A stretch of 64,000 bases of DNA, from NCBI GenBank assembly GCA_037441525.1, contig JBBISA010000004.1, positions 1 to 64,000 of the forward strand, written 5' to 3'. Position 1 is the first letter of the stretch. Each line of letters starts with the position of its first letter. Shown one piece after another: positions 33,972 through 43,042 of this stretch. Both the position numbers and the translations under genes were made by a program. Under the pieces are notes generated by a model that did no database searches, was not told where the DNA came from, and worked only from the letters and a program-made list of their open reading frames with translations. Source of the stretch: SKVR01 sp037441525 (lineage in GTDB: Bacteria > Bacteroidota > Bacteroidia > Bacteroidales > UBA7960).

Positions 33972-35246
33972 ATGGCACATGAAATTAATCAGGATGAGTT
34001 TGAAAAGGAACTTTCACAACATGAAAACCTTGTACTCGATTTTTACTCTACAGAATGTCCACCCTGTGAGGCTCTGGCGCCAAAGTTTGAAAGTTTGGCC
34101 AATGTTTATGGCCAAGATATCCGCTTTGTAAAAATGTTTCGTCAGGGCAATCGCGATCTGGCCGAAAAACTTGGAGTAAAATCATCTCCTACACTCATAT
34201 TCTTTAAAAACGGTATTGAAACAGGAGAAAGACTTATTGGGGGGATAAAGAAAAAAGATATTCAGCGAAATCTGGAAGCTCTTATTGCACAGGAAAGAGT
34301 GGCGGAACTCAGGTTATCCATTAAGCCTGTTTTAACTGAAACAGATGTTATAATACTGGGTGCCGGGCCCGGAGGCATGACTGCCGGGATATATCTGGCA
34401 CAGGCGAAAATTGACACTATACTTGTTGACCAGGCTTTGCCGGGTGGTCAGGTATCCACAACCCATCAGGTATCCAATTATCCGGGGTTTATTGAGCCCC
34501 AGAAAGGGTATATGCTTTCGCACTATATGGCCGAGCAGGCAAAGGAGGCAGGGGTAAAATTCAAAGTAGCCGTAGATATCAACAAGGTTGACCTGATAAA
34601 AAAAGAGGTTGTTATTGATGGGGTTGAAACCATTAAAGCCAAAAAGATCGTCCTGTCAACCGGTGCCTCTCCGCGATACCTTAATATACCGGGCGAGAAG
34701 GAATATTATGGAAAGGGGATATCATACTGTGCTACCTGCGATGCCAAATATTTTCACGACAAGGAAGTGGTGATCATTGGCGGAGGAAACACTGCTGTTG
34801 AAGAATCGGAGTTCATATCGAAATTTGCCAGCAAAATAACCATGGTGCAGCAGTTGCCACAACTTACGGCCAATAAAACGGCTCAGGAACGGTGTTATGC
34901 AAATCCCTCAATTACTGTAATGCTTGAGCACGAACCCCGTGGTTTCTACAAAACTGCTGATGAGCGGATGATGGTAAGGGTTCAGGACCTTAAAACCGGC
35001 CAGATGAAGGAACTAATTACCGATGGGGTCTTTGTTTTTGTAGGCATGAAACCCAATACCGACTCTATATCTGATGCAATTGAGACCGACCCCTGGGGGT
35101 ATATAAAGGTGGATGATGAAATGCGCACCAGTATCAACGGAGTTTATGCCGTTGGTGATGTGATCTCAAAAAAATACCGTCAGATAACCACAGCCGTCGG
35201 CGATGGAACCATTGCATCAATCGCCTGCACCAAAGAGATAGGGTAA
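33972..35246 (+). CDS. Thioredoxin-thioredoxin reductase fusion
   Basis: A single 424-residue chain. The N-terminal thioredoxin (about 1-105) has active site C29-P-P-C32 and cis-Pro73. The C-terminal flavoprotein disulfide reductase (about 122-424) has the FAD loop GAGPGG (130-135), the redox pair C253-A-T-C256 and the nucleotide loop GGGNTAVEE (270-278). The order is opposite to the known mycobacterial reductase-thioredoxin fusion. The usual HRRxxxR segment that binds the NADPH 2'-phosphate is replaced by QQLPQLT (about 293-299), so NADPH may not be the donor. CPPC also differs from the common CGPC. It probably maintains cytosolic thiol balance, but its electron donor is uncertain. Confidence 0.92.
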   Translation: MAHEINQDEFEKELSQHENLVLDFYSTECPPCEALAPKFESLANVYGQDIRFVKMFRQGNRDLAEKLGVKSSPTLIFFKNGIETGERLIGGIKKKDIQRNLEALIAQERVAELRLSIKPVLTETDVIILGAGPGGMTAGIYLAQAKIDTILVDQALPGGQVSTTHQVSNYPGFIEPQKGYMLSHYMAEQAKEAGVKFKVAVDINKVDLIKKEVVIDGVETIKAKKIVLSTGASPRYLNIPGEKEYYGKGISYCATCDAKYFHDKEVVIIGGGNTAVEESEFISKFASKITMVQQLPQLTANKTAQERCYANPSITVMLEHEPRGFYKTADERMMVRVQDLKTGQMKELITDGVFVFVGMKPNTDSISDAIETDPWGYIKVDDEMRTSINGVYAVGDVISKKYRQITTAVGDGTIASIACTKEIG

Positions 35247-35316
35247 GGAATCGGTCTTTTCTAACCGGTAATGCTTCTTATTTTCCCTACAAGCAATGTT
35301 TTTATTGTTTGTTTTG

Positions 35317-35324
35317 TAGTTTTG
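35317..35324 (+). promoter_or_regulatory. Candidate -7 box for the glycosyltransferase gene
   Basis: TTGTAGTTTTGCC contains TAGTTTTG, a full TAnnTTTG match, 26 bases before the ATG. A nearly identical string precedes the 5'-nucleotidase gene at 59.88 kb. Confidence 0.45.
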
Positions 35325-35350
35325 CCAGAAACAATTCAAAGCTTGGTTAA

Positions 35351-36262
35351 ATGATAAGCATAGTAAGTCCGGTATACCGTGCTGAAACGCTCCTGGTTGA
35401 ACTGGTTGAGCGTATTTCGGGGGTAATGGTAACAACAGGCATGGAGTATGAGATCATTCTGGTAGAGGACCATAGTCCCGATGAGTCATGGTTAAAATTA
35501 GAAGAGATTTGCGCAACCCATTCAAAGGTTCGCGGATTAAAGCTTAGTCGCAATTTCGGACAGCATTACGCCATAACGGCAGGCCTCGAAGCCAGCAAGG
35601 GCGAATGGGTGGTGGTTATGGACTGCGATCTGCAGGATGTTCCAGAGGAGATACCAGCTCTTCTCGCTAAAGCCCTTGAAGGGTATCATGTAGTGCAAGC
35701 CCGCCGTGAAAATCGTCAGGATGGGTTTTTTAAGAGATTGTTTTCCCGGGTTTTCTATGGTGTGTTGTCGTGGTTAACCGGTACCCGGCACGACCCTGCC
35801 ATCGCAAATTTTGGCATCTATCATCGCAAAGTAATAAATGCCATTTGTTCGATGAAGGAAAGCATACGCTATTTTCCCACCATGGTAAAATGGGTTGGAT
35901 TTAAAAGCACAACTCTTAATGTAAACCACAGCCAGCGCAAAGATGGTAAAAGCAGCTACAACTATCGCAAACTAATACATCTTGCTATGGACATTATGCT
36001 GGCATACAGTGACAAACCATTAAGGATGACTGTAAAACTTGGTGTTTTCATAAGTCTATCAGCATTTGTTTTTGCCATTTACGCACTTATAATGGCCTTA
36101 TCCGGAACATACAAGGTACCTGGCTATGCCAGTATTATCGTTTCTATCTGGTTTCTGAGTGGATTGATTGTTTTTATTCTGGGCATTGTAGGACTCTATG
36201 TGGGCAAAACCTTCGAAGGGGTTAAGAAAAGGCCGGTTTATATTGTGGATGAAAGAATTTGA
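35351..36262 (+). CDS. GT2 glycosyltransferase, DPM1/GtrB-like
   Basis: Predicted to move a sugar from a nucleotide donor onto polyprenyl phosphate at the inner membrane. The GT-A domain (about 1-230) opens with MISIVSPVYRAETLL. It has the metal site DCDLQD near residue 92 and the family segment KLSRNFGQHYAI. Two transmembrane helices follow (about 230-255 and 265-290), with a positively charged tail. It is followed by WecD- and WecE-like genes, so it may act in surface polysaccharide or lipopolysaccharide assembly. The sugar is unknown. Confidence 0.88.
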   Translation: MISIVSPVYRAETLLVELVERISGVMVTTGMEYEIILVEDHSPDESWLKLEEICATHSKVRGLKLSRNFGQHYAITAGLEASKGEWVVVMDCDLQDVPEEIPALLAKALEGYHVVQARRENRQDGFFKRLFSRVFYGVLSWLTGTRHDPAIANFGIYHRKVINAICSMKESIRYFPTMVKWVGFKSTTLNVNHSQRKDGKSSYNYRKLIHLAMDIMLAYSDKPLRMTVKLGVFISLSAFVFAIYALIMALSGTYKVPGYASIIVSIWFLSGLIVFILGIVGLYVGKTFEGVKKRPVYIVDERI

Positions 36263-36265
36263 TTG

Positions 36266-36308
36266 AATATCAGGTTTCAGGTATCAGGTGCCGGGCATCG
36301 GTTATAAG
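36266..36308 (+). repeat. Degenerate GTATCAGG-type short repeats
   Basis: Consecutive variants of a 7-8 base unit (ATCAGGTTTCAGGTATCAGG, then TGCCGGGCATCGG) fill the start of the gap after the glycosyltransferase. Similar tracts occur at 43.04 and 41.66 kb. Confidence 0.6.
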
Positions 36309-36447
36309 GCAACGTTTTTGATCCAGCGTAAAAAATGTTGACCGTTTTTGGGTTTGGAATAGTGTTTTGGGTTTACCTGATTATGCGATTTTACCTGACC
36401 TATCCTCTTTGACGCTGAATTATTGATGAATACACGATGTTGAATTT

Positions 36448-37173
36448 ATGATCGAGATATTGCCCTGGGATTCACAGTTTTTTGGGTTTGGCATTGGCCG
36501 TATGGATTTGACTCATGGTATTGCATCGGGAGTTGAAAAGGTGCAGCATGAAATCAAGGAAAGGGATATTAAACTTTTGTATCTTTTTCATGATTTGAGC
36601 TGCGAAATTGACAAGGATGCCAAAAAACAGTTTGTTGCACATTCCGGAGCCAAATTGGTAGATACGAAGCTTGTTTATGAGAAATCTCTCGTGATGGATG
36701 AATTGGTCTCACCCCCTGATGGGGTAGTTGAGTTTTCCGGGGATAGAGCTACCGGTGTATTATACCAGCTGGCATTGCAAAGCGGCATTTATTCCCGGTT
36801 TAGAATTGATCTGAATTTCCCGCCTGGTAGTTTTGAAAAGTTGTATTGTTTGTGGATGGATAACAGCATAAACCGAAAGATCGCTGATAATGTGCTGGTA
36901 GCAAAGGGCCAGGAAACCCAGATTCAGGGCATGGTAACCCTTAGCCTTAAAGGCGAACAGGCGGTTATCGGACTTCTTTCGGTAGATGAGTCGGCCCGCG
37001 GAATTAGCCTGGGTCGAAAACTGATGATCGCGGCAGAATATCATGCACTTACCAGCGGCAAAACATTTATTGCCGTCGCAACCCAGCGTGAAAACAGATC
37101 AGCATGCCGTTTTTACGAAAAACTCGGCTACAATGTGATTAGCAGAACTGAAATTTACCATTGGTGGGTTTAG
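36448..37173 (+). CDS. GNAT acetyltransferase, WecD-like
   Basis: A 241-residue acetyltransferase with the GNAT domain at the C-terminus (about 130-241). The acetyl-CoA motif is GISLGRKLM, preceded by LLSVDESAR and followed by SACRFYEKLGYNVISRTEIYHWW (in part). The N-terminal half (MIEILPWDSQFFGFGIGRM) matches the extension found in dTDP-fucosamine acetyltransferases of the enterobacterial common antigen pathway. The next gene is a WecE-like aminotransferase, so the likely reaction is N-acetylation of dTDP-4-amino-4,6-dideoxygalactose to dTDP-Fuc4NAc. The exact sugar is inferred from context. Confidence 0.82.
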   Translation: MIEILPWDSQFFGFGIGRMDLTHGIASGVEKVQHEIKERDIKLLYLFHDLSCEIDKDAKKQFVAHSGAKLVDTKLVYEKSLVMDELVSPPDGVVEFSGDRATGVLYQLALQSGIYSRFRIDLNFPPGSFEKLYCLWMDNSINRKIADNVLVAKGQETQIQGMVTLSLKGEQAVIGLLSVDESARGISLGRKLMIAAEYHALTSGKTFIAVATQRENRSACRFYEKLGYNVISRTEIYHWWV

Positions 37174-37182
37174 GGTTGTGCC

Positions 37183-37320
37183 AGAGATCAGAGTATAGAG
37201 ATCAGATATAGAAGATGAGATGCGAGGGATTAAGAAAAATATTAGATTTGGCCTTGATTTATAAGGTTGTCCAATCATCAAACCCTACACCCAATACCCA
37301 ATCACTTATTCCCAATACCC
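37183..37320. repeat. Degenerate short-period repeats between wecD- and wecE-like genes
   Basis: Two tracts are seen: AGAGATCAGAGTATAGAGATC-like units at about 37183-37210, and ACCCAATACCC-like units at about 37289-37320. They resemble, in the opposite orientation, the tract near 43.15 kb. No coding potential is evident. Confidence 0.5.
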
Positions 37321-37329
37321 TGAAAAGAA

Positions 37330-38481
37330 ATGATTCCATTCAATAAACCATTTTTTACCGGAAAAGAAACACAATATATAACCGAAGCAGTATTGTTAGG
37401 AAAAATCTCGGGTAATGGCGATTTTACAAAAAAAAGCCAGCAGTGGTTTGAACAACATTATGGTTTCCGTAAATGTTTGCTCACAACATCGTGCACCGAT
37501 GCATTGGAAATGGCTGCAATACTCATTGATATACAGCCAGGTGATGAGGTAATATTGCCCTCGTATACCTTTGTAAGCACGGCCAATGCTTTTGTTTTGC
37601 GGGGGGCGAAACTGGTTTTTGCAGATAGCGGACCTGAGCATCCCAATATGGATGTTTCTCTGATTGAACCCCTTATAACCCATCGTACCCGAGCTATTGT
37701 CCCCGTGCATTATGCAGGGATGGCATGCGATATGGACACCATAATGGAATTGGCCGATCGGTACGGTCTTTTTGTTATTGAAGATGCAGCGCAGGCTATA
37801 GACTCTTATTTCACTTCATCCAAAGGTTTTGCTAACCAATCAGCCATGCCCCTGGGTTCCATCGGGCACCTGGCTGCTTTCTCTTTTCATGAAACAAAGA
37901 ATATCATAGCCGGAGAAGGCGGGATGCTGGTGATCAACGATGACCGGTTTGTGCGAAGAGCCGAAATCATCTGGGAAAAGGGGACAAACAGAGCCGCATT
38001 CTGGCGGGGCGAGATAGATAAATACGGATGGGTTGATGTGGGTTCATCGTTCCTTCCATCGGAGGTTATTGCTGCATTCCTTTTTGCACAAATTGAACAC
38101 CTGAGTGAAATTCAACATCGTCGCAAGGCTATCTGGGATAAGTATTACCATGAATTGAAACCACTTGAAAAAATTGCCGATGTAAAACTTCCTTCAATAC
38201 CCCGGGGAGCAACCAATAATGCCCACATGTTTTATATGGTATTGAACAATGTTGATATACGCGACCAGTTTATAAATCAACTCAAAAAAAAGGGAATTAT
38301 GCCGGTGTTTCATTATTTGTCGCTGCATCAGTCTCCCTTTTATGCCCCCCGACACGATGGGCGTGAGTTGCCATGGAGCGACCATTATAGCGATTGCCTG
38401 GTGCGACTGCCTCTTTATTACAGTCTTACAAAAGATGAGCAGGATGAAGTTATTGCTGCCGTAAGAGGTTTTTTTGGTTAG
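37330..38481 (+). CDS. wecE: dTDP-4-amino-4,6-dideoxygalactose transaminase (WecE-like)
   Basis: A PLP-dependent sugar aminotransferase of the DegT/DnrJ/EryC1 family with 383 residues. It adds an amino group to C4 of a dTDP-4-keto-6-deoxy sugar. Key features are CTDALEMAA near residue 56, DAAQAI (Asp152) and the PLP lysine Lys190 in FSFHETKNI, followed by GEGGMLV. The HETKN context is the one seen in WecE/RffA. With the WecD-like gene it forms a two-step module for dTDP-Fuc4NAc or a close analogue; the upstream dTDP-sugar genes (rmlA, rmlB) are not in the window. Confidence 0.9.
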   Translation: MIPFNKPFFTGKETQYITEAVLLGKISGNGDFTKKSQQWFEQHYGFRKCLLTTSCTDALEMAAILIDIQPGDEVILPSYTFVSTANAFVLRGAKLVFADSGPEHPNMDVSLIEPLITHRTRAIVPVHYAGMACDMDTIMELADRYGLFVIEDAAQAIDSYFTSSKGFANQSAMPLGSIGHLAAFSFHETKNIIAGEGGMLVINDDRFVRRAEIIWEKGTNRAAFWRGEIDKYGWVDVGSSFLPSEVIAAFLFAQIEHLSEIQHRRKAIWDKYYHELKPLEKIADVKLPSIPRGATNNAHMFYMVLNNVDIRDQFINQLKKKGIMPVFHYLSLHQSPFYAPRHDGRELPWSDHYSDCLVRLPLYYSLTKDEQDEVIAAVRGFFG

Positions 38482-38756
38482 CTTTATTTTTACCAACCCC
38501 ACAGGTATCGGCTCAATCCAGGCCCTGATGCCCCTGCAACTTTATAATATCTCATTTGAGTGTTTAAATAAGAACATTGCCGAATAATACGCCGGTATAA
38601 TAATACATGTTAGGGATATATTAGACCTATCCCTTTCAAAAGATAGGTCTATTGGAGGTGTTTCATATTCGTAAATTATAGTTCCCTTCATTCGGCAGGC
38701 AGTTCATTTCAGTATTTTTCGCATGGGCTAACCCAAACAGAATAACCAAATAATCT
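38482..38756. other. Intergenic region before dnaG with a perfect stem
   Basis: Inside the gap, TAGACCTATC (38622-38631) pairs exactly with GATAGGTCTA (38642-38651) across a 10-base loop. There is no T-run. It may end the sugar-gene transcript or be a protein-binding palindrome. Confidence 0.5.
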
Positions 38757-38787
38757 TTTGCAACAGGTTATCTTATTTGTAATTTCG
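38757..38787 (+). promoter_or_regulatory. Candidate promoter of dnaG
   Basis: TTTG, 19 bases, TAATTTCG: a canonical -33 box at canonical spacing with a one-mismatch -7 box. The start would fall near 38794, only about 9 bases before the ATG at 38803, so the leader would be extremely short. This also rules out the upstream ATG-like start at 38758. Confidence 0.5.
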
Positions 38788-38802
38788 CCTAAAATTCCCC
38801 CA

Positions 38803-40761
38803 ATGATCAAACCTGAAATCATAGATCAGATTTTTGATGCGGCTCGCATTGAAGAGGTAGTTGGAGATTTTGTTGCCCTCAAAAAGCGGGGAGTAAACAT
38901 GCTGGGTCTCTGCCCCTTTCATAATGAGAAAACACCTTCGTTTACGGTGTCGCCGGCAAAAGGTATTTATAAATGCTTTGGTTGTGGAAAGGGGGGTAAT
39001 GCCGTTCAGTTTATAATGGAACATGAACATTCCAGCTACCCTGAAGCTCTCAAATACCTCGCAGCCAAATACAATATTCCCGTAGAGGAAGACCTTCCCA
39101 CTCCCCAGGAGATGGAAGAAATAGATGTCAAGGAAAGTCTTTTTAATCTGACTGCATTTGCCCAGAAACATTTTGAAGAAACCATGCACAATACCGAGGA
39201 GGGAAAAGCAGTGGGGTTAAGCTATTTTAAAGAACGGGGCTTTACTATTGAAACCATCAGAAAATTTCAGTTAGGATATAGCCTGAATTCGTGGGACGAT
39301 TTTGCATCAAAGGCTCTAAAAAGCGGTTATAAAAAGGAACTTCTGGAAAAAAGCAGTCTGGTTCGTATTAAAGACCATCAGGTATATGATGCCTTCCGCA
39401 ACCGGGTTACTTTTCCCATCCACAACCTTTCAGGCCGCGTCCTGGGCTTTGGGGCGCGTATACTTACACAGGATAAAACCAAACCTAAATATATCAATAC
39501 AGCCGAATCAGAAATCTACCACAAAGGGAAGGTTCTCTATGGGCTGTATTTTGCCAAAAGCGCCATTGTGAAGGCCGATAATTGTTATCTTACTGAAGGT
39601 TATACCGACGTTATTTCGCTGCACCAGGCGGAGATTGAAAACGTAATAGCATCATCGGGCACCTCGCTTACAACCGATCAGATCAAACTCATCAGGCGTT
39701 ATACCCAAAACATTACACTTCTGTTTGATGGCGATTCAGCAGGCATTAAAGCAGCATTTCGCGGCATTGATATGATACTTGAAGAGGGGATGAACGTAAA
39801 AGTGGTTTTGTTTCCCGAGGGTGAAGACCCCGATTCCTATGCCCGCAACTATCGGCCGGTAGAGGTTAAAGAGTTTATTGAGAATAATTCCCATGATTTT
39901 ATCTCCTTCAAAACCAACCTTCTGCTCGATGAAACCCAGAACGATCCTATAAAAAAGGCTGCCCTAATTAAGGGAATTGCCCTGAGTATATCGCGAGTTA
40001 CCGAACCCATTGCCCGCAATCTGTATGTGCAGAAAAGCAGTGGCCTTCTTCAAATCGGAGAAGATCTGCTCATGGCAGAAGTAAACAAGCAACGTAGGGC
40101 CAGAGCTAAGGAAAATACTGCGGTTCCTTCTCCGCAGCAGGAGCAGGATTGGGTCACGCCCACTCCTGCTGTTTCCGCACCCCATCCCACCTCCGCGCCA
40201 TCCTCAGTATTTCACCAGGAAAGAGAATTTATAAGAGCCCTGCTAACCTATACCGGAAAAATGATACCATTTACCAATAAGGCCGAAGATGGAACGGAGC
40301 AGGTTTACGAATACCCTGTGGCCGATTATATGGTTGGTGAAATTATTGATGATGAATTGACCTTCGATAACCAGGTCTTTCAAAAGGTATTCGATGCCTT
40401 TTGTTCCGCCCGAAATGTGGGCGATGTGCCAGGTCATCAGTACTTCTTTACCCACCCTGATTCTGATGTGAGCCAGACAGCCGTGGATTTGCTCTCTACT
40501 CCTTACCTGTTGAGCAACCATTGGGAAGATAAGCACCGTATTTATGTCAAAAAGGAAGAAGACGACCTTCGAAAGACCATTATGGAGATTGTTTATTCAC
40601 TGAAATTGAAAAAACTTGACAAGATTATCCTGGAAAATAAGCAGACGCTTAGAATGCTTAGCGATGATCAGGAAATCATTGAGAAAATGAAAAGCCTGCG
40701 CGAACTGGAGCAAACCCGGCAACTTTTTGCCAAAGAGCTTAGCCGGATTGTTTTAAAATAA
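38803..40761 (+). CDS. dnaG: DNA primase
   Basis: Synthesises RNA primers at the replication fork. The 652-residue protein has an N-terminal CHC2 zinc finger (CPFHNEKTPSF then KCFGCGKGG, about residues 37-65), the catalytic N-core (about 120-250), a TOPRIM domain (about 255-340, with LTEGYTDVI and LFDGDSAGIKAA), and a C-terminal helicase-binding region after a proline-rich linker near 440-465. The start at 38803 (MIKPEIIDQIFD) matches the family and the promoter position. Confidence 0.96.
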   Translation: MIKPEIIDQIFDAARIEEVVGDFVALKKRGVNMLGLCPFHNEKTPSFTVSPAKGIYKCFGCGKGGNAVQFIMEHEHSSYPEALKYLAAKYNIPVEEDLPTPQEMEEIDVKESLFNLTAFAQKHFEETMHNTEEGKAVGLSYFKERGFTIETIRKFQLGYSLNSWDDFASKALKSGYKKELLEKSSLVRIKDHQVYDAFRNRVTFPIHNLSGRVLGFGARILTQDKTKPKYINTAESEIYHKGKVLYGLYFAKSAIVKADNCYLTEGYTDVISLHQAEIENVIASSGTSLTTDQIKLIRRYTQNITLLFDGDSAGIKAAFRGIDMILEEGMNVKVVLFPEGEDPDSYARNYRPVEVKEFIENNSHDFISFKTNLLLDETQNDPIKKAALIKGIALSISRVTEPIARNLYVQKSSGLLQIGEDLLMAEVNKQRRARAKENTAVPSPQQEQDWVTPTPAVSAPHPTSAPSSVFHQEREFIRALLTYTGKMIPFTNKAEDGTEQVYEYPVADYMVGEIIDDELTFDNQVFQKVFDAFCSARNVGDVPGHQYFFTHPDSDVSQTAVDLLSTPYLLSNHWEDKHRIYVKKEEDDLRKTIMEIVYSLKLKKLDKIILENKQTLRMLSDDQEIIEKMKSLRELEQTRQLFAKELSRIVLK

Positions 40762-40822
40762 TGCACAAAACATTTAATAGTTTTTCCTAAACCTAATTCT
40801 GAATTTTCCATTCCCCTAAAAA

Positions 40823-41635
40823 ATGCTTAAGATATTTACACGTAAGAAGGAAGAGTCCAAACCCTATAAAGTAGGATTGGTACTAAGCGGGGGCGGAACC
40901 CGGGGTTTTGCACATCTGGGGGTTTTGCAGGCACTGGAAGAGGCAGGCATCAAACCCGATATAATCAGTGGGGTCAGCGCAGGGTCAATTGCCGGAGCTC
41001 TCTATGCGGATGGCATGGAACCCAAAGAGATTCTCGATGCACTAACATCAAAAAAAATTCTGGACTACCTCGATTTTACCCTGCCAAAAACCGGCCTGGT
41101 AAAGATGACAGGTTTTGAAAAAACCTTGCAAAAACAACTGAAGGCTCTGTATTTCGAAGACCTGAGGATTCCCTTGAAGGTATTTGCGGTAAATATTCAA
41201 ACCGGCGAATATAAGTGTTTCGAAAAGGGGCCGTTGGTAATTGCAGTTAAGGCATCATCTTCTATCCCCATTATTTTTCCACCGGTACTTATTGAAAAGG
41301 AGCTATATGTTGATGGTGGATTGCTTAACAATTTCCCTGTTGAACCCCTCATAGATGAGTGTGAATTCATTATCGGAGTAAATGTAAACACCCTCGGGAA
41401 ACACAACAAACTCGATAATCTGAAAAAGGTTGCAGAAAGGGTGTTTCAACTCAACATCCGCAATCATACACTTGAACGAAAAAAATACTGCGATCTGTTT
41501 ATCGAACCCGACGATATTGGTGAATACGGCATTCTTGACCTGTCGAGCGGCAAGGACGTTTTTAATATGGGCTACGAGGCCGCCGTAAAGGCATTGGAGC
41601 AGACGGAGTTTAACCCGGCTGTCTTAAGTGGATAG
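40823..41635 (+). CDS. Patatin-like phospholipase (RssA/YlbK type)
   Basis: A predicted serine esterase of 270 residues. It has the oxyanion glycine loop GGGTRGFAHLG (23-33), nucleophile Ser52 in GVSAGS, and the catalytic Asp164 in VDGGLLNN, which together form the patatin Ser-Asp dyad. No signal peptide is visible, so it is probably cytosolic or membrane-associated. It follows dnaG by 61 bases and precedes a convergent permease. The lipid substrate is unknown. Confidence 0.9.
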   Translation: MLKIFTRKKEESKPYKVGLVLSGGGTRGFAHLGVLQALEEAGIKPDIISGVSAGSIAGALYADGMEPKEILDALTSKKILDYLDFTLPKTGLVKMTGFEKTLQKQLKALYFEDLRIPLKVFAVNIQTGEYKCFEKGPLVIAVKASSSIPIIFPPVLIEKELYVDGGLLNNFPVEPLIDECEFIIGVNVNTLGKHNKLDNLKKVAERVFQLNIRNHTLERKKYCDLFIEPDDIGEYGILDLSSGKDVFNMGYEAAVKALEQTEFNPAVLSG

Positions 41636-41667
41636 AAGGTGGGTGTCTGGTGTTAGGGTTCGGTTAT

Positions 41668-41686
41668 CAGGTTTTGAAAAAACCTG
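41668..41686 (+). terminator. Hairpin between convergent patatin and permease genes
   Basis: CAGGTTTT, a 3-base loop, AAAACCTG, embedded in GGTTATCAGG-type repeat sequence. The following tract is pyrimidine-rich but not a T-run. Confidence 0.4.
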
Positions 41687-41730
41687 GTCTCTCTATGCTG
41701 ATCTCAGCAATCTTCACTCCGTTTCACTTT

Positions 41731-43011
41731 TCAGCTTTCCGCTTTTTTCCCAAATTCCTTGTCAATTTTAAGATATCGTACGATCAGAAATCCAGGAATG
41801 GTGCATATCATTACCCACAGAAAGAAATTCTGGTAGCCAATTATCTCCTGAATCCAGCCCGAAGCCATGCCTGGCACCATCATTCCGAAAGCCATTAGTC
41901 CTGTACAGATGGCAAAGTGGGCGGTTTTGTGCTTTCCGTCTGAAAAATAGATCATATAAAGCATGTAGGCGGTAAAACCGAAACCGTATCCAAACTGCTC
42001 AATGGCCACCGAACCTGCTATGAGCCAGAAACTTTGGGGTTGCACAAAGGAAAGGTATACATACATCATGTTGGGAAGGTTGATGGCCATGGTCATGGGC
42101 AATATCCAGAATTTTAATCCTTTTCGCGATGCCATAAAGCCGCCGAGAATACCGCCCAGGGTAAGCGCAAGAACGCCAATGGTGCCATAGATCAATCCCA
42201 CCTGCGATGTTTCCAAACCAAGTCCGCCTGTTTCAACTGAGTCGAGCAGGAATGGTGATGCCATTTTAACTAACTGAGCTTCACCCAGGCGGAACAGGAG
42301 AAGAAAGAGTAAAGCAATACCGATATTCGACTTCTTAAAGAAGGAAACAAAGGTCATGATGAATTCCGTGAAAACCCCTTCGCCTTGGGTTTGCACTACG
42401 GGTTTATCATTTTCAGGCCTGGGCAGGATGAACCGGTGGTATATGAAAAATCCTGCAAAGATAATGGCAAGTATTATATAGGTAATTGACCATGACCATG
42501 GGATGTTGCCGGTTGATTTTTCGAAAAACCCGGCTAGCATTATCAGCAAACCCTGGCCAGTGATCATGGCCACCCTGTAAAAGGTACTTCGGATGCCCAC
42601 AAAGTATGATTGTTGTCCCTGGTTTAATCCCAGCATATAAAAACCATCAGCGGCAATGTCATGAGTGGCCGAACTAAATGCCAGCAACCAAAGGAAAGCA
42701 AGAGAATACTGAAAAAACGAGGGCATGGGGATGGTAAACGATACTCCCGCCAAGCCAGCTCCAATAATTAGTTGCAGAGTAACTATCCACCAACGTTTGG
42801 TTTTGAACAAATCGACCAGGGGGCTCCAGAAGGGCTTGATCACCCATGGCAAATACAACCAGCTTGTGTACAAGGCAATATCGGTATTGGAGACATCGAG
42901 GCGCTTGTACATAATCACCGAAACGGTCATTACTACCACGTAGGGTATGCCCTGTGCGTAATAAAGGGTGGGCACCCAGGCCCAGGGAGATCGTTGGTTG
43001 GTTTGTTTCAT
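41731..43011 (-). CDS. AmpG-like MFS permease
   Basis: A 12-helix major facilitator of 426 residues related to AmpG, the muropeptide permease. The N-terminal segment WVPTLYYAQGIPY and the following DIALYTSWLYLPWVIKPFWSPLVD (in part) are characteristic of the AmpG-like group. In E. coli, AmpG imports GlcNAc-anhydroMurNAc peptides. Here it is the distal gene of a minus-strand run with SpoIID-like, DUF4922 and glycosyltransferase genes and lies near murK- and murQ-like genes, which supports a role in importing cell-wall sugars. The gap to SpoIID is 205 bases and carries degenerate repeats, so it may have its own promoter. Confidence 0.82.
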   Translation of the reverse strand: MKQTNQRSPWAWVPTLYYAQGIPYVVVMTVSVIMYKRLDVSNTDIALYTSWLYLPWVIKPFWSPLVDLFKTKRWWIVTLQLIIGAGLAGVSFTIPMPSFFQYSLAFLWLLAFSSATHDIAADGFYMLGLNQGQQSYFVGIRSTFYRVAMITGQGLLIMLAGFFEKSTGNIPWSWSITYIILAIIFAGFFIYHRFILPRPENDKPVVQTQGEGVFTEFIMTFVSFFKKSNIGIALLFLLLFRLGEAQLVKMASPFLLDSVETGGLGLETSQVGLIYGTIGVLALTLGGILGGFMASRKGLKFWILPMTMAINLPNMMYVYLSFVQPQSFWLIAGSVAIEQFGYGFGFTAYMLYMIYFSDGKHKTAHFAICTGLMAFGMMVPGMASGWIQEIIGYQNFFLWVMICTIPGFLIVRYLKIDKEFGKKAES

Positions 43012-43042
43012 GGTTTTTTCATTTTATTTGGGGATTCAGATA

